Part shown: piece after piece, positions 18,731-27,862 of the stretch
Numbering within the stretch: the first letter of the stretch is position 1
How the letters are laid out: the number at the start of each line of letters is the position of its first letter
Source: Syntrophus gentianae
GTDB taxonomy: Bacteria; Desulfobacterota; Syntrophia; Syntrophales; Syntrophaceae
DNA: 64,000 bases
Reading direction: 5' to 3'
Assembly (NCBI RefSeq): GCF_900109885.1
Contig: NZ_FOBS01000013.1
Location: 26,844-90,843 of the forward strand
The notes under the pieces: model-generated
The model's input: the letters and a program-made list of their open reading frames with translations, nothing else
Databases searched by the model: none
Told to the model about the DNA's origin: nothing
Translations under genes and position numbers: made by a program

Positions 18731-19516
18731 ATGGAGATTACGAGAACGGGGTGCATTAAGCGAAAACAGTGGATCACAAAAGTAGCAAGTATGTTTATGA
18801 TCGGATTGATGTTTGCTTCTTTTTCGGCATCATCATTCGCGGCAGGCGGTGTGTCAAGTGAGGCCAGTTCGGAAGGTATTGCCCAGACTGCCTATTCTCC
18901 AGACAATGGACCTGGCCCGGTGGTTATTGTCATTTCGGGGCAGACGGGTCCTGCTTCCTACCAATTTTATGCTGCAGGCCTGGCCCGGCTCGGTTACTAT
19001 TCGGTCTTGGTTGCAGGGAAAGACATCCTTAACCCTGAGCACACTGGTCCCGCAAATTTGACAAAAACAATTGAGCGGGCACTACAGTCCCCAAGTGCCG
19101 TGAAGGGCAAAGTCGCGGTAATCGGCTTTTCACTTGGCGGAGGAGGTACGTTATACAACGCAGCGAACATGCCGAATCTCGTTTCTATGGTGGTGGCATA
19201 TTACCCAGCCACCAAGCCCTGGGCGAACAAAATCGATTCGCTGGTCAGTCATTTCCAGGTTCCGGTACTGGTGTTGGCAGCTCAGCGAGACCGTTATAAA
19301 GAATGCTGTGTGATTGAAACTGCGCAGGCCATGGAAGTAGCCGCTAAAGCAAAAGGACTACGCTTTGAACTGGTGGTTTACCCTGAAGCCAACCATGGAT
19401 TCAATCTGGCGATCGGCGCCAGCGGCGAGCCTATGGGTGCATATCGTGAAGACGATGCCCGAGATGCATGGCGTCGCACTGTCAATATGCTTAAATTATA
19501 CCACCCGTTGCCGTAA
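18731..19516 (+). CDS. Exported dienelactone-hydrolase-like alpha/beta hydrolase
   Basis: 261-residue alpha/beta hydrolase with a signal peptide (hydrophobic stretch MFMIGLMFASFSASSFAAGG at about residues 22-41). The nucleophile motif is GFSLGGG with serine, not the cysteine of classical dienelactone hydrolase. The acid is probably Asp in AAQRDRY and the base His in EANHGFN, so the triad is complete. The substrate is unknown. A purine-rich AAGAAGGGAAA precedes the ATG. It is the only gene inside the 187-bp direct repeats and sits between two attC-like hairpins, which suggests acquisition as a cassette. Confidence 0.82.
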   Translation: MEITRTGCIKRKQWITKVASMFMIGLMFASFSASSFAAGGVSSEASSEGIAQTAYSPDNGPGPVVIVISGQTGPASYQFYAAGLARLGYYSVLVAGKDILNPEHTGPANLTKTIERALQSPSAVKGKVAVIGFSLGGGGTLYNAANMPNLVSMVVAYYPATKPWANKIDSLVSHFQVPVLVLAAQRDRYKECCVIETAQAMEVAAKAKGLRFELVVYPEANHGFNLAIGASGEPMGAYREDDARDAWRRTVNMLKLYHPLP

Positions 19517-19601
19517 TCTCCACCAAACGACCGGCCGTTGGGACCACCAAGCAGCTACAGCGAGTCTCTGATCGCCGAAGGAGTCGTTCGGGACCGCCAG
19601 C

Positions 19602-19667
19602 GCCCAACCCATCAGTCGAGCGGACCTGCGCTAAAAGCCTCGCAGCCCGCTCGCTGTTACGTTACAA
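19602..19667 (+). repeat. attC-like imperfect inverted repeat, copy 2
   Basis: Begins with GCCCAAC, which fits the RYYYAAC core. Arms CGAGCGG/CCGCTCG and TGCG/CGCA are separated by short mismatches, and it ends near GTTACGTTAC, where the right core is degenerate. It begins about 85 bp after the hydrolase stop, where a cassette's attC would be. Confidence 0.4.
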
Positions 19668-19813
19668 GCTTTCAATCCGTAATATTGTGCCAAAATAATG
19701 TGTCGCCCTTCACCCTTTGTAGAAATCACCGGGAAAATCCATTTTTTTTCTGATCATTTTTGCACATTAACAGAAGAAACTTTCTACACAGACGCGTCCC
19801 CTTCAAAATTGGG

Positions 19814-20000
19814 TTTCAATAAATTATCTACTATCTCAGGATGCAATCTGTGCTGCGGATAAGTAAATGAACTCGTGTATATTCCGATATTAAAAGTTGG
19901 AATCATGCCGGGCTAATGTGAACATTAGCGATTAGCTATACCCTTTTTTTCGAGTTTCATTTGCCGCACCTTTCTCGCCAAAGACAAAGGCTCGTTTCCG
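19814..20000 (+). repeat. 187-bp direct repeat, copy 2
   Basis: Second copy of the repeat at 18098-18284, offset by 1716 bp. Its right end forms the first arm of the terminator hairpin of the glutamate synthase operon, so this copy is in the ancestral context. Confidence 0.9.
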
Positions 20001-20026
20001 GTAAACTTTTCCGGAAACGAGCCTTT
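19986..20026 (-). terminator. Terminator of the glutamate synthase operon
   Basis: AAAGGCTCGTTTCCGG pairs perfectly with CCGGAAACGAGCCTTT across a nine-base loop. It lies 50 bp past the last gene of the minus-strand operon. A 16-bp stem with short T-rich flanks. Confidence 0.8.
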
Positions 20027-20075
20027 GTTGTCTGAGTTTATTAAAGGGGTCCTGTTTCAGCCAAATGGCTGCATT

Positions 20076-22751
20076 TTATGCGGTGCCACCACAGGACATT
20101 GCCGCTTGTTCGTCTTCGGTCTCACTGAGCCCATCATCGTTTTTTGCCTGGGCACCGGCCGCCGCCTGCGGGATGATTTTCCGGTACACCCCTTCAGGGG
20201 ACCTTTTCTGGCCGTCAACCGTTAGAAGCCGCTCGATCGATATATCGAAAAGTCTTTCGTTCTCTTCAAGGTAAGGCAGGATCAATTTCCAGTCCACCTC
20301 GGTGATCGCCACAAACTGCCCGCCGTTGAGCTGTTCATCCACCAGCTTTTTCCGGGGATCTCTCACATAGATCGCACCGCCTGACGCAAGGGAAAAGATG
20401 TTGGATCCCGGATAGGGCGATTCATATTCGCGGATCGACCCATCGTGATCATTGAATCCGATGCCGTTCAGAATGACGAAACCGCCTCCATTGAGCGGAT
20501 CGCCCGCCATGAAAGACTCCGCCAGATAGTCCAGGGCTGTCCCATTGATGACGACCCGCGGTTTACCGACGGCATTGATCAGGGGCCGTCCCGCAGCATT
20601 CCCCATGATGTATGCGGCGCCACCCTTGGCACCGTACATGAAGGTCTGGCCCACATCGCCGTAGACAACCAGCTTCCCGTCTTTCATGATCTGACAGAGC
20701 TGATCCTGGGCATTTCCATGAACATGTATCTCCAGGCCGTCGATGCCCGATGCCAGGTAATCACCCGAGGAATCATAGACGTCAATTCGCACATCCTTGA
20801 CGACCGGGCCGAACCCGCAACCGGTAAATCGCTGGCCACGGTATCTGTAAACAATGAACCTCTTCCAGCCAAGTTTGTAAGCGGCCACGATCAGCACCGC
20901 GTCACAGAGGTCACCTTCCGGCTCGAAGCGCTCTGCGTCGATAATGAGAGTTCGTTCGTTCTTCCTGGGTGCCCGCAGTTGATCCCGGGTCGTAAAATCG
21001 ATCCTGCTGAAATCGGCCTCCGAGTTTTCCGTAATCAGCGGAGTCGTGGAAAAGATCTCATCCAGGTTGATCTTCAGGACATGCTGGACGGAACTTCTCT
21101 TGATCCTGCCCGTATCGAACCGTCGATCGTTTAGTCGGGTCAGGGCCTCAATCGCCGTTTGCTTGAACTCATCCCTTTCCAGGGCGTACCGTTTAACGGT
21201 TTCTACCGCAAACCGGAAACTGTCTGGTTCAAAACTTCCGATCTGATCCCGGATATAGGTGAATATTTTCTGTGCTGCCTCCGTAGGATCTTTTTCGGAA
21301 AACAGGACCGCCAGCTTTTGTTCGACCTCCTTACACGATTCCGTCACGGCCACCGGCTTGGAGAGGTCACAGATGAGCTTGTCTGTGGACGTTTCGATGA
21401 CCTTTCCGAACTTGTCCGTACAGATGAGCTTCTTGTTTTCTGAACCGTCGCCGGCATCCTGAAGGCTGAAGATGAAAGAACCGCCGTCCGTATAGCTGCC
21501 GCCGCGGGCATTCCAGTATTTATCGGCAATGGGACCGAAGCGCGGATCTTCCCTTTCCAGGGAGATGAGTGTGGCGTCGATAGCCTGCTTTTCGGAACAG
21601 ATCAGACCGATGGAGACCTCTCCCTCCTGCAGGGCGAACACCTGGGGACGAAGCATGGCCGTATCCGTAATGCCGATCAGCTGAAACTGGCTGTTCCTGA
21701 CGTCATTCCGGGCGATAATGAAGAACCAGGGTCCGTCGGGAGAGGCATTGACATGATGGGTCTGAATGGCCTTGTACAGCTCCTGCTTTTCCGCGGGCAG
21801 CATGTCGAAATCCATCTCCGAGGTCGGCGCCATGGCCTCAATCAGGTATTCCAGGGGATACTTGTAGACACGGCTCCACAGGTCGAGGAGCAGCGCAGCC
21901 TCTTCCGTATCGGTGAGAAACAGAGGGGTGTAGTTCCTTTGTTTGAGATATTCGTAAATGGCTTGATAGTTTGCGAAATCACCGTTGTGCACCAAGGCCT
22001 CATTGAGCGCGCTGAAGGGGTGGCAGCCGCCGGGGTGCCAGACGCGGCCCCGGGTGGGATACCGCTGGTGGGCCAGCCAGACATGTGCCTTGAAGTCATC
22101 CAGCTTGTAGTAACGGACCACATTTTCCGCATAGCCGACGATTTTCAGGATCATCATGTTCCGGCCATGGGACATGACAAAGGCCTTCTTTTCACCGAGA
22201 GAAGCGTAATACCGGGTGTTGATCCGGAAGCTGTTCTGATAGACGAACTCGTCCTCGGCATCCCGGCGGTCCAGGGAGGAGAAAGCATTGTCCTGAATGA
22301 ACTGGTCCAGGACGTCGTCCTTGACGCGGACGAAATAGCGCAGAATGTCCGGAGGTCTGACTTCGAGGCCGATGCTGCGATAATCATCGATCGTGGCCAG
22401 TTTCTCGGACTTGTCAATCCGGAAGTACGGTTTGATGAATGTGTCTTCAATCTCCCCCGCCACCTCGGCTTCGATAAGGGCGATGTGGAGCATGTAATCC
22501 TCGTCGAGAACCTGCCGGGAGACCCCCAGGGCTTCAGGAACGAATCCCACCGCGCCGATGCCTCCCCCTTTGCCGTTACCGCGGTTGTGCATCTGGGCGG
22601 ACGGCTCAAAGATGTTCTTCCCGGTGACGGGGATGGAACTGATGAATCCCGTTACGCCGCAGCCACCTTCCTCCTCCGTGTTCGAGGGAAGATCAGGCAC
22701 CTGGCTGCAAAGCGCAGTGCGTGAAAGCAATATTTTTTCAGCGTTATCCAT
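20076..22751 (-). CDS. gltB: Glutamate synthase subunit: class II glutaminase plus GXGXG domain
   Basis: 891-residue subunit of a split glutamate synthase. The class II amidotransferase domain starts at Cys31 in EEGGCGVTGF, preceded by an unusually long leader, and includes LAHQRYPTRGRVWHPGGCHPF-type residues and HNGDFANYQA. The last ~280 residues form the GXGXG beta-helix domain (VGQTFMYGAKGGAAYIMGNA). The central FMN domain is absent and encoded by the next gene. I start at the ATG at 22751, since the TTG at 22760 is too close to the GGAG. Fourth and last gene of the operon, 17 bp after its neighbour. Releases ammonia from glutamine for the FMN subunit. Confidence 0.9.
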   Translation of the reverse strand: MDNAEKILLSRTALCSQVPDLPSNTEEEGGCGVTGFISSIPVTGKNIFEPSAQMHNRGNGKGGGIGAVGFVPEALGVSRQVLDEDYMLHIALIEAEVAGEIEDTFIKPYFRIDKSEKLATIDDYRSIGLEVRPPDILRYFVRVKDDVLDQFIQDNAFSSLDRRDAEDEFVYQNSFRINTRYYASLGEKKAFVMSHGRNMMILKIVGYAENVVRYYKLDDFKAHVWLAHQRYPTRGRVWHPGGCHPFSALNEALVHNGDFANYQAIYEYLKQRNYTPLFLTDTEEAALLLDLWSRVYKYPLEYLIEAMAPTSEMDFDMLPAEKQELYKAIQTHHVNASPDGPWFFIIARNDVRNSQFQLIGITDTAMLRPQVFALQEGEVSIGLICSEKQAIDATLISLEREDPRFGPIADKYWNARGGSYTDGGSFIFSLQDAGDGSENKKLICTDKFGKVIETSTDKLICDLSKPVAVTESCKEVEQKLAVLFSEKDPTEAAQKIFTYIRDQIGSFEPDSFRFAVETVKRYALERDEFKQTAIEALTRLNDRRFDTGRIKRSSVQHVLKINLDEIFSTTPLITENSEADFSRIDFTTRDQLRAPRKNERTLIIDAERFEPEGDLCDAVLIVAAYKLGWKRFIVYRYRGQRFTGCGFGPVVKDVRIDVYDSSGDYLASGIDGLEIHVHGNAQDQLCQIMKDGKLVVYGDVGQTFMYGAKGGAAYIMGNAAGRPLINAVGKPRVVINGTALDYLAESFMAGDPLNGGGFVILNGIGFNDHDGSIREYESPYPGSNIFSLASGGAIYVRDPRKKLVDEQLNGGQFVAITEVDWKLILPYLEENERLFDISIERLLTVDGQKRSPEGVYRKIIPQAAAGAQAKNDDGLSETEDEQAAMSCGGTA

Positions 22752-22768
22752 TATTTTCAAGCTCCGCT

Positions 22769-24250
22769 TTAATTACTGTAATCGATATGTTCCAGCAGAT
22801 CCGTCCGGCCGACAAGCTCTTTAACGCTTCTCATGCCGAACTTCTGGAGGATCTCAACCAGTTGGACATTCCAGGCATGGTAGAAATTGGTCAGACGCTG
22901 GGTTGCCCATTCCTCGGTAAAGAGGTCCGCCAGCTCGGAGTCCGTCGAGGCGATACCCCGGGCACAGCCCCGCCCCGATTCACAATTGCCGCAGCGGACG
23001 CATTCCAGGGAAACCAGCTCGGACGTCCCGACCACCGCCCCGTCCGCCCCAAGGCAGATCGCTTTGGCCAGGTCATGGGCGGTCCGGATGCCTCCCGAGG
23101 CGATGAGGGTAACGGCGTCCCGGACGCCCTCATCCTTCAGGAAACGATGAACCTTGACGATGCCGTATTCAATGGGCATGGCAATGTTTTTCTTGGCAAT
23201 ATCCGGCGCCGCGCCGGTGCCGCCGTAACCGCCGTCGATGTGGATAATATGCGCGCCGGCATAGTAGGAACCGACGGCCACCATGTCCACGTCATTGGGG
23301 GTGGATACCTTTACGGAAACCAGGGCCTGGGGATTCATCTCCTTGATCCAGTCGATGTGCTTCTTATGATCCTCGATGGAATAGACCGAATGAAAGGGAA
23401 AGGGCGAAAACAGGGAGGTGCCCTTGACCGCCTCGCGCATTTTGGCGACGCTCTCCGTATTCTTCTCTCCCAGCAGGTGTCCGCCAAGACCGGGCTTTGC
23501 ACCCTGGGCGTATTTAAACTCAACGATCTTCACCCGCTGGATCGTCTCCTCACGGACCCCGAAGAGACCGGTGGCCACCTGGGTAATCACGTGGTCATCA
23601 TAGGGGAGGAGGTTCTCCGGATAACCGCCTTCACCGGTACAGGTAAAAGTATTCCAGATTGTGGCATTGTGCGCCTTGGAAACCATCGTGGGGAGACTGA
23701 CGGAACCGAAGGACATCCCGCCGCCATACATGGGGGTCGAGATGACCACGTTCGCCCGGCCGTCGTTTCTCCGGTTCAGCTCGATGGCCGTGGAGATTTC
23801 AGACTTGTCGACGTACGGCGGATTGGCGGGAAATTTGAACCGCAGCTTGTCGAAGCCGCCGCCGGAATTGCCGACGGTATACTCAAGATCCGTTCTCGTC
23901 GGCGGGTAGCCCGTCTCGGCCATGATCCAAGTCGCCGTGATGATATCCGCCGTCCAGCGGTAGTCTCCCAGCGTATCGTACATGGGATTGAGGGAGAGAC
24001 TCAGGGCCTGGCGCGGGCACTTGCCAAGGCAGCAGAACTCCTTGCTCTCGCATTCAAAGCCAATGCATTTGTAGTCAATGGGCGGGTTTACCTTGTTGTG
24101 CCCCTCAACCCTTTCATGAACGCCGTAGGGGCATGTCCTGGCGCACGTGCCGCAGTTGATGCAGGCATCAGACCGAGTGATCTTGTACTTGGGCACCTGG
24201 TGCCTGAAACGCGAAGGCATTTCTTTAATGGTGACTGTCGATGGTTTCAT
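22769..24250 (-). CDS. Glutamate synthase FMN/Fe-S (central) subunit
   Basis: 493-residue synthase subunit that aminates 2-oxoglutarate. It begins with a ferredoxin-like CINCGTCARTC motif and a second cysteine cluster (CIGFECESKEFCCLGKC). The FMN-binding barrel follows, with GGGMSFGSVSLP, YAQGAKPGLGGHLLG and HIDGGYGGTGAAP. The C-terminal CVRCGNCESGRGC resembles the 3Fe-4S site of GltB. All motifs expected for catalysis are present. Its ATG overlaps the stop of the preceding paralogue by four bases (ATGA), so translation is coupled. This archaeal-type arrangement splits what is one polypeptide in most bacteria. Confidence 0.92.
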   Translation of the reverse strand: MKPSTVTIKEMPSRFRHQVPKYKITRSDACINCGTCARTCPYGVHERVEGHNKVNPPIDYKCIGFECESKEFCCLGKCPRQALSLSLNPMYDTLGDYRWTADIITATWIMAETGYPPTRTDLEYTVGNSGGGFDKLRFKFPANPPYVDKSEISTAIELNRRNDGRANVVISTPMYGGGMSFGSVSLPTMVSKAHNATIWNTFTCTGEGGYPENLLPYDDHVITQVATGLFGVREETIQRVKIVEFKYAQGAKPGLGGHLLGEKNTESVAKMREAVKGTSLFSPFPFHSVYSIEDHKKHIDWIKEMNPQALVSVKVSTPNDVDMVAVGSYYAGAHIIHIDGGYGGTGAAPDIAKKNIAMPIEYGIVKVHRFLKDEGVRDAVTLIASGGIRTAHDLAKAICLGADGAVVGTSELVSLECVRCGNCESGRGCARGIASTDSELADLFTEEWATQRLTNFYHAWNVQLVEILQKFGMRSVKELVGRTDLLEHIDYSN

Positions 24251-25656
24251 AGTCTCACTGCTTCTCTGTTTTTAAATAGTTTTCCAAAGGTGTCCTCGTC
24301 GACCTCTTCAAAGAAGATCGCCCGTCCGGTTTCGCCCCGCAAGCGGCGGGCTTCCCGGATTCCCATCGCCCCCATCACTTCGAGGAGCTGTGAATGCCAG
24401 GCGCCCATGAGGTTGACAATCCGCTGGGTAAGGATCGGTACGGGGATGTTTTCCAGTCCTTCCGGAAGAACAAGGAACTTTTCCGGCTCTTCATACAACC
24501 GGATGCCCAGGGCGATGAGCAGCGGCAGGTCTACTGCCGTCAAGTCCGCGCCACAGATCATGGCCTTGGGGACATGCTCCGCCATGGCGATCCCACCGGA
24601 AAAGATCAGACTGACCTCATCGCGGATCCCTTCACTGACGAGCCGTAGATGGACAGCCCGGATGATGTCTTTGATCAGCCTCGGATGGGAGGAGGCATGA
24701 CCATTGACTTCCAGGCCGCAGTAGTCGGCAACGATGTGGATGATCTCCGCCCCGCTGTGAACAAGCTGGGACACCGTGTCCTCTACATCTTTGCCTGCCG
24801 GAATCCGGATGATGACCGGAGCGCTGCTGATCCCTTTCATTTTGACCTTCACGGCCTGGTAATTGTTCAGGAGTTCACCGTCATATTGAAGGGCCGCCAG
24901 CCGCGCATTTTTCAGCAGGGCCGAGTACTGGTCGATTTCTTTATGTGTCAGCAAGGGAATGATGTTGTCGGCATACGGCTCAAAATCCTTTGTCAGGCCG
25001 GCAACAGGCAGAATGAGGAACGTGTCGAGCTCTGCTGCTGCCTTGGCCAGGGCAGCCTGGACATTCCCAGGCAGGTTCTCCGCCGGGAGATCAAAGACGA
25101 TGGGAAGGGGAAGATGAACCGTATCGAAAATCCGCGACAGCAACTTCCCGTCGGCATCAAAGACCAGGTGATTGAGTTTCCGGCCCAGCTCAACGGCGGT
25201 ACTGATATATTCCCGTCCATGGATTCCATCCCGGGTCGGGCGGACGATTTCCGACATGTCCGTCCACATGCCGTCAAACCCCATGCCGGTAAAAGGGCCT
25301 CTGTATCCGGCCCCGGAAACGGGTACTTTTCCGTCTTCGGCCTGCTTCCAGAGGGAAATGAGCATGTTGGATTTCCAGTAAGAACCGTCGCTGTTCAGGA
25401 AGTCCTGGTTCAGGGATTTTTCCAGGGCTCCCCGGGGGCATTCCTGGATGCACCGGAAGCAGTTCCTGCAGACGGCGGTGTTGGGAGCCGCCATCTTTCG
25501 CGGATCGCCTATTTCCCGCTTATGGGCTTCATAGATGCATACTTTGGTGCACTTGCCGCAGTTGATGCAGTTTTCACCGCGCGTAATCCTGAACTTGAAC
25601 AGGTATTCCAGGTCCAGGGGGGTCGCTTTTGTGGAAATGTGATATTTCTTTGGCAT
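24247..25656 (-). CDS. Degenerate paralogue of the glutamate synthase FMN subunit with two ferredoxin motifs
   Basis: 469-residue relative of the next gene. It keeps two clear 4Fe-4S motifs near the N-terminus (CINCGKCTKVC and CRNCFRCIQEC) and the overall length of the barrel (GAEIIHIVADYCGLEV, SLIFSGGIAMAEHVPKA). It lacks the MSFGS FMN signature, the GAKPGxGG substrate loop, the GGYGGTG loop and the C-terminal cysteine cluster. It is therefore probably not a synthase but may serve as an electron-carrying or structural subunit between the FAD protein encoded upstream and the catalytic subunit. It overlaps the next gene by four bases. Confidence 0.8.
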   Translation of the reverse strand: MPKKYHISTKATPLDLEYLFKFRITRGENCINCGKCTKVCIYEAHKREIGDPRKMAAPNTAVCRNCFRCIQECPRGALEKSLNQDFLNSDGSYWKSNMLISLWKQAEDGKVPVSGAGYRGPFTGMGFDGMWTDMSEIVRPTRDGIHGREYISTAVELGRKLNHLVFDADGKLLSRIFDTVHLPLPIVFDLPAENLPGNVQAALAKAAAELDTFLILPVAGLTKDFEPYADNIIPLLTHKEIDQYSALLKNARLAALQYDGELLNNYQAVKVKMKGISSAPVIIRIPAGKDVEDTVSQLVHSGAEIIHIVADYCGLEVNGHASSHPRLIKDIIRAVHLRLVSEGIRDEVSLIFSGGIAMAEHVPKAMICGADLTAVDLPLLIALGIRLYEEPEKFLVLPEGLENIPVPILTQRIVNLMGAWHSQLLEVMGAMGIREARRLRGETGRAIFFEEVDEDTFGKLFKNREAVRL

Positions 25657-25700
25657 AATCGTTCTTCTTCTTTATGAAATGAAGTTTATAGAGGATGGAA

Positions 25701-27545
25701 TCAGGCGTTTCTCTCCACCATCTCCCAGTATTCATCACTTTTGTCGACCTTCTTCAGAAATTCCGTGATCTGAGCTTCCGGCCGGCCGAACTTGCCTTCA
25801 AGCCTTGTTTCCAGAGCATCCCAGAACCTCATCAGTTCGAGATTGGTCTGGCAGATCTCCTCGCAGGCCTTGCAGTGCATGCACATGAAGGCATTCTGCG
25901 CTTCCTCCCTGGTCACTTCTTTTCCTTCAATGAGTTTCTTGGCCAGCGCGACTTTCCCTTTTGCCGTGACCCCTTCATTGTGCGTGATCAGGTAGGCGGG
26001 GCAGACGGCAAGACAGTTGCCGCACTTGGCGCAGGCATGGGTGCTTAACTCGAAGTCAAGATGATCGATTTTCTCTTCCTTCCCGAAGAGCAGTGTGGCC
26101 GCTTTGCCAATGATCGGCGACAGGCTTGTCAGGAGATTCATGGACAAGCCAAAAACGGCCGGCGAGAAGACAAGGGAGGCAAGAGCCGTTGAGTTGACCG
26201 CAAAAAATTTCCCGGGATTCAGGATGTTGTTCGGATCCACCTTCGCCTTGTATGCTTTCAGCGCCTGTTGCCTCTCCGGGCTGTACAGGGCATTGATGAA
26301 GGCGGCATTCCAGAGGCCCAGGCCGTAAGGCTCGGCACCCAGGGAAACAGCCGTCTTGGTGAGCATGGAAACCAGGGGCATGTTGATCATGTATTTTTTC
26401 TTCCTCGAGTCACAGAGGAAAGTGGCCATGATCAGGGCCAGCTTCTCATCAAGAATATAGGAGTCGACGCAGATTTCAACGCCGAATCGGTCTCCCAGTT
26501 TTTTAGCTCTTTCAATAAAGTCTGCCGCCGCGGAAATCGGGATAATAATTTCGCTCGCCAGAATCGTCGGCCCCAGACGCTTTGTCTTCATCCCGAAGAG
26601 GCGCTCATTCCACAGGTATCGGGCGGCATAGCGGGGCGCTGCCTCAATGACCCCCGATTTGACGATGAATCTCTCGAAGCGTTCTTCATCCTCGGCACTG
26701 CCGAACTCAAAAAGAACGCCGGCACTCTTCTTGAAAATCTCGGCCCGGATGACCTCGTTGGTGTCGTTGAGATGATTTTCATCCAGGAAGCGGATGACGT
26801 TGGGATTGAGATTCTCCGCGTTCCTGCTTTTGACGAAGCGGTCGATGAAGGAGAAAGCCGCCCGGTCGTCCTTGAAATAAAGCAGATGGGCATAGGACGC
26901 CTCCGGGACATCCCGAAGTTTGAGCGTGGCCTCAACGATAATGCCGAACTCCCCTTCGGTGGACACAAAGAAGTGAAATTCGGGGTCGGAAGGGGAAAGG
27001 ACCTTGAGTTCCCCGGCGCCGGTGATCACCTTCATGGAGACGATCTGCTTCGACAGGTGCCCGTACCTGAAGCTGTTGATTCCATAGCCTCCCGTTGAGA
27101 TCCAGCCGGCAACGGTGGAAAACTTGCTGGAGGGGTACGTCATCAGACAAAGACCCACTTTCTTCGCCATCAGATCGATATCGCTCCACCGGGCGCCCGC
27201 CTCAACGGTAACGGTCTTTTCCTTCGTATCAATCTCCAGGATTTTCCGGAAAGGAGAAAGGTCGATGACAATTCCGGCTTTCGTCGGGATCACGCCGCCA
27301 AAGCCCCATGATGCGGAGCCCCTGGGTATCACGGGGACCTTCTCCTTATTGGCAAAGGCCAGGACCTTTTTGATCTCGTCTGCGTTTTTAGGCTGAACGA
27401 CAAAATCGGGTTGCGTTTCAAAAAATGTCCTGGTCATGATATCCGGAACATCACCAATATCATGAGAGAACATCTCTCTTTCTTCCACCTTGTCGAGGAT
27501 GTTGATATCGCCCGCGACCTTTCTGAATTCTTCTATCGATTTCAT
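25701..27545 (-). CDS. FAD-linked oxidase / Fe-S dehydrogenase (D-lactate dehydrogenase-like)
   Basis: 614-residue flavoprotein. Residues ~25-205 form a PCMH-type FAD domain (VIPRGSASWGFGG, FSTVAGWISTGGYGINS) and the middle is an FAD-oxidase C-terminal domain ending PNNILNPGKFF. The last ~120 residues carry two cysteine clusters (CAKCGNCLAVC and CMHCKACEEIC). It resembles GlcD/Dld-type dehydrogenases fused to their iron-sulfur partner. It is the first gene of the glutamate synthase operon, 44 bp before the degenerate paralogue. No GltD-type NAD(P)H subunit is present, so it may be the electron input module. The 2-hydroxyacid substrate, if any, is unknown. Confidence 0.85.
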   Translation of the reverse strand: MKSIEEFRKVAGDINILDKVEEREMFSHDIGDVPDIMTRTFFETQPDFVVQPKNADEIKKVLAFANKEKVPVIPRGSASWGFGGVIPTKAGIVIDLSPFRKILEIDTKEKTVTVEAGARWSDIDLMAKKVGLCLMTYPSSKFSTVAGWISTGGYGINSFRYGHLSKQIVSMKVITGAGELKVLSPSDPEFHFFVSTEGEFGIIVEATLKLRDVPEASYAHLLYFKDDRAAFSFIDRFVKSRNAENLNPNVIRFLDENHLNDTNEVIRAEIFKKSAGVLFEFGSAEDEERFERFIVKSGVIEAAPRYAARYLWNERLFGMKTKRLGPTILASEIIIPISAAADFIERAKKLGDRFGVEICVDSYILDEKLALIMATFLCDSRKKKYMINMPLVSMLTKTAVSLGAEPYGLGLWNAAFINALYSPERQQALKAYKAKVDPNNILNPGKFFAVNSTALASLVFSPAVFGLSMNLLTSLSPIIGKAATLLFGKEEKIDHLDFELSTHACAKCGNCLAVCPAYLITHNEGVTAKGKVALAKKLIEGKEVTREEAQNAFMCMHCKACEEICQTNLELMRFWDALETRLEGKFGRPEAQITEFLKKVDKSDEYWEMVERNA

Positions 27546-27638
27546 TGGTTCCCTATCTCTTCAATTCTCAATCATATCGGGGAGTAAGTGCCCTTTATTT
27601 CCAAAGGTTATAATGCGACTCTGTACTACACCGTAAGC

Positions 27639-27653
27639 GCAAGATGAGTGCCA
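27639..27653 (-). promoter_or_regulatory. Sigma54 promoter of the glutamate synthase operon
   Basis: On the minus strand TGGCACTCATCTTGC matches the -24/-12 consensus (TGGCAC-N5-TTGC) exactly. It predicts a transcript start near 27627 and an 80-base leader before the first gene. Confidence 0.85.
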
Positions 27654-27862
27654 CGATCTGAACTCCGCTTTCGGGGTGGCCGGTAAAAAGATACTTTTAC
27701 TCCCCGAGAGGGGAAAGAAATCAGGACCATTAATTCAAATAATAAAGAATACAGGGGAAAATTCAAATTCTTTTTGACTCTCAGCCGCAAAAAAAATCGA
27801 TATTCTTACGCAATAAATCCATTTTTGAAGCGGCAGCAGACTTTGAAGGGGAAGAAAAAGGA
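27654..27862. other. Region between sigma54 promoter and upstream operators
   Basis: No gene. Poly-A/T tracts (for example near 27788 and 27850) could bend DNA and bring the upstream sites to the promoter. This is inference only. Confidence 0.4.

Noticed and set aside
22721..24700. A 659-codon open frame on the plus strand opposite the glutamate synthase FMN subunit
   Set aside because: Antisense shadow of a well-supported gene; the composition is unlike a protein.
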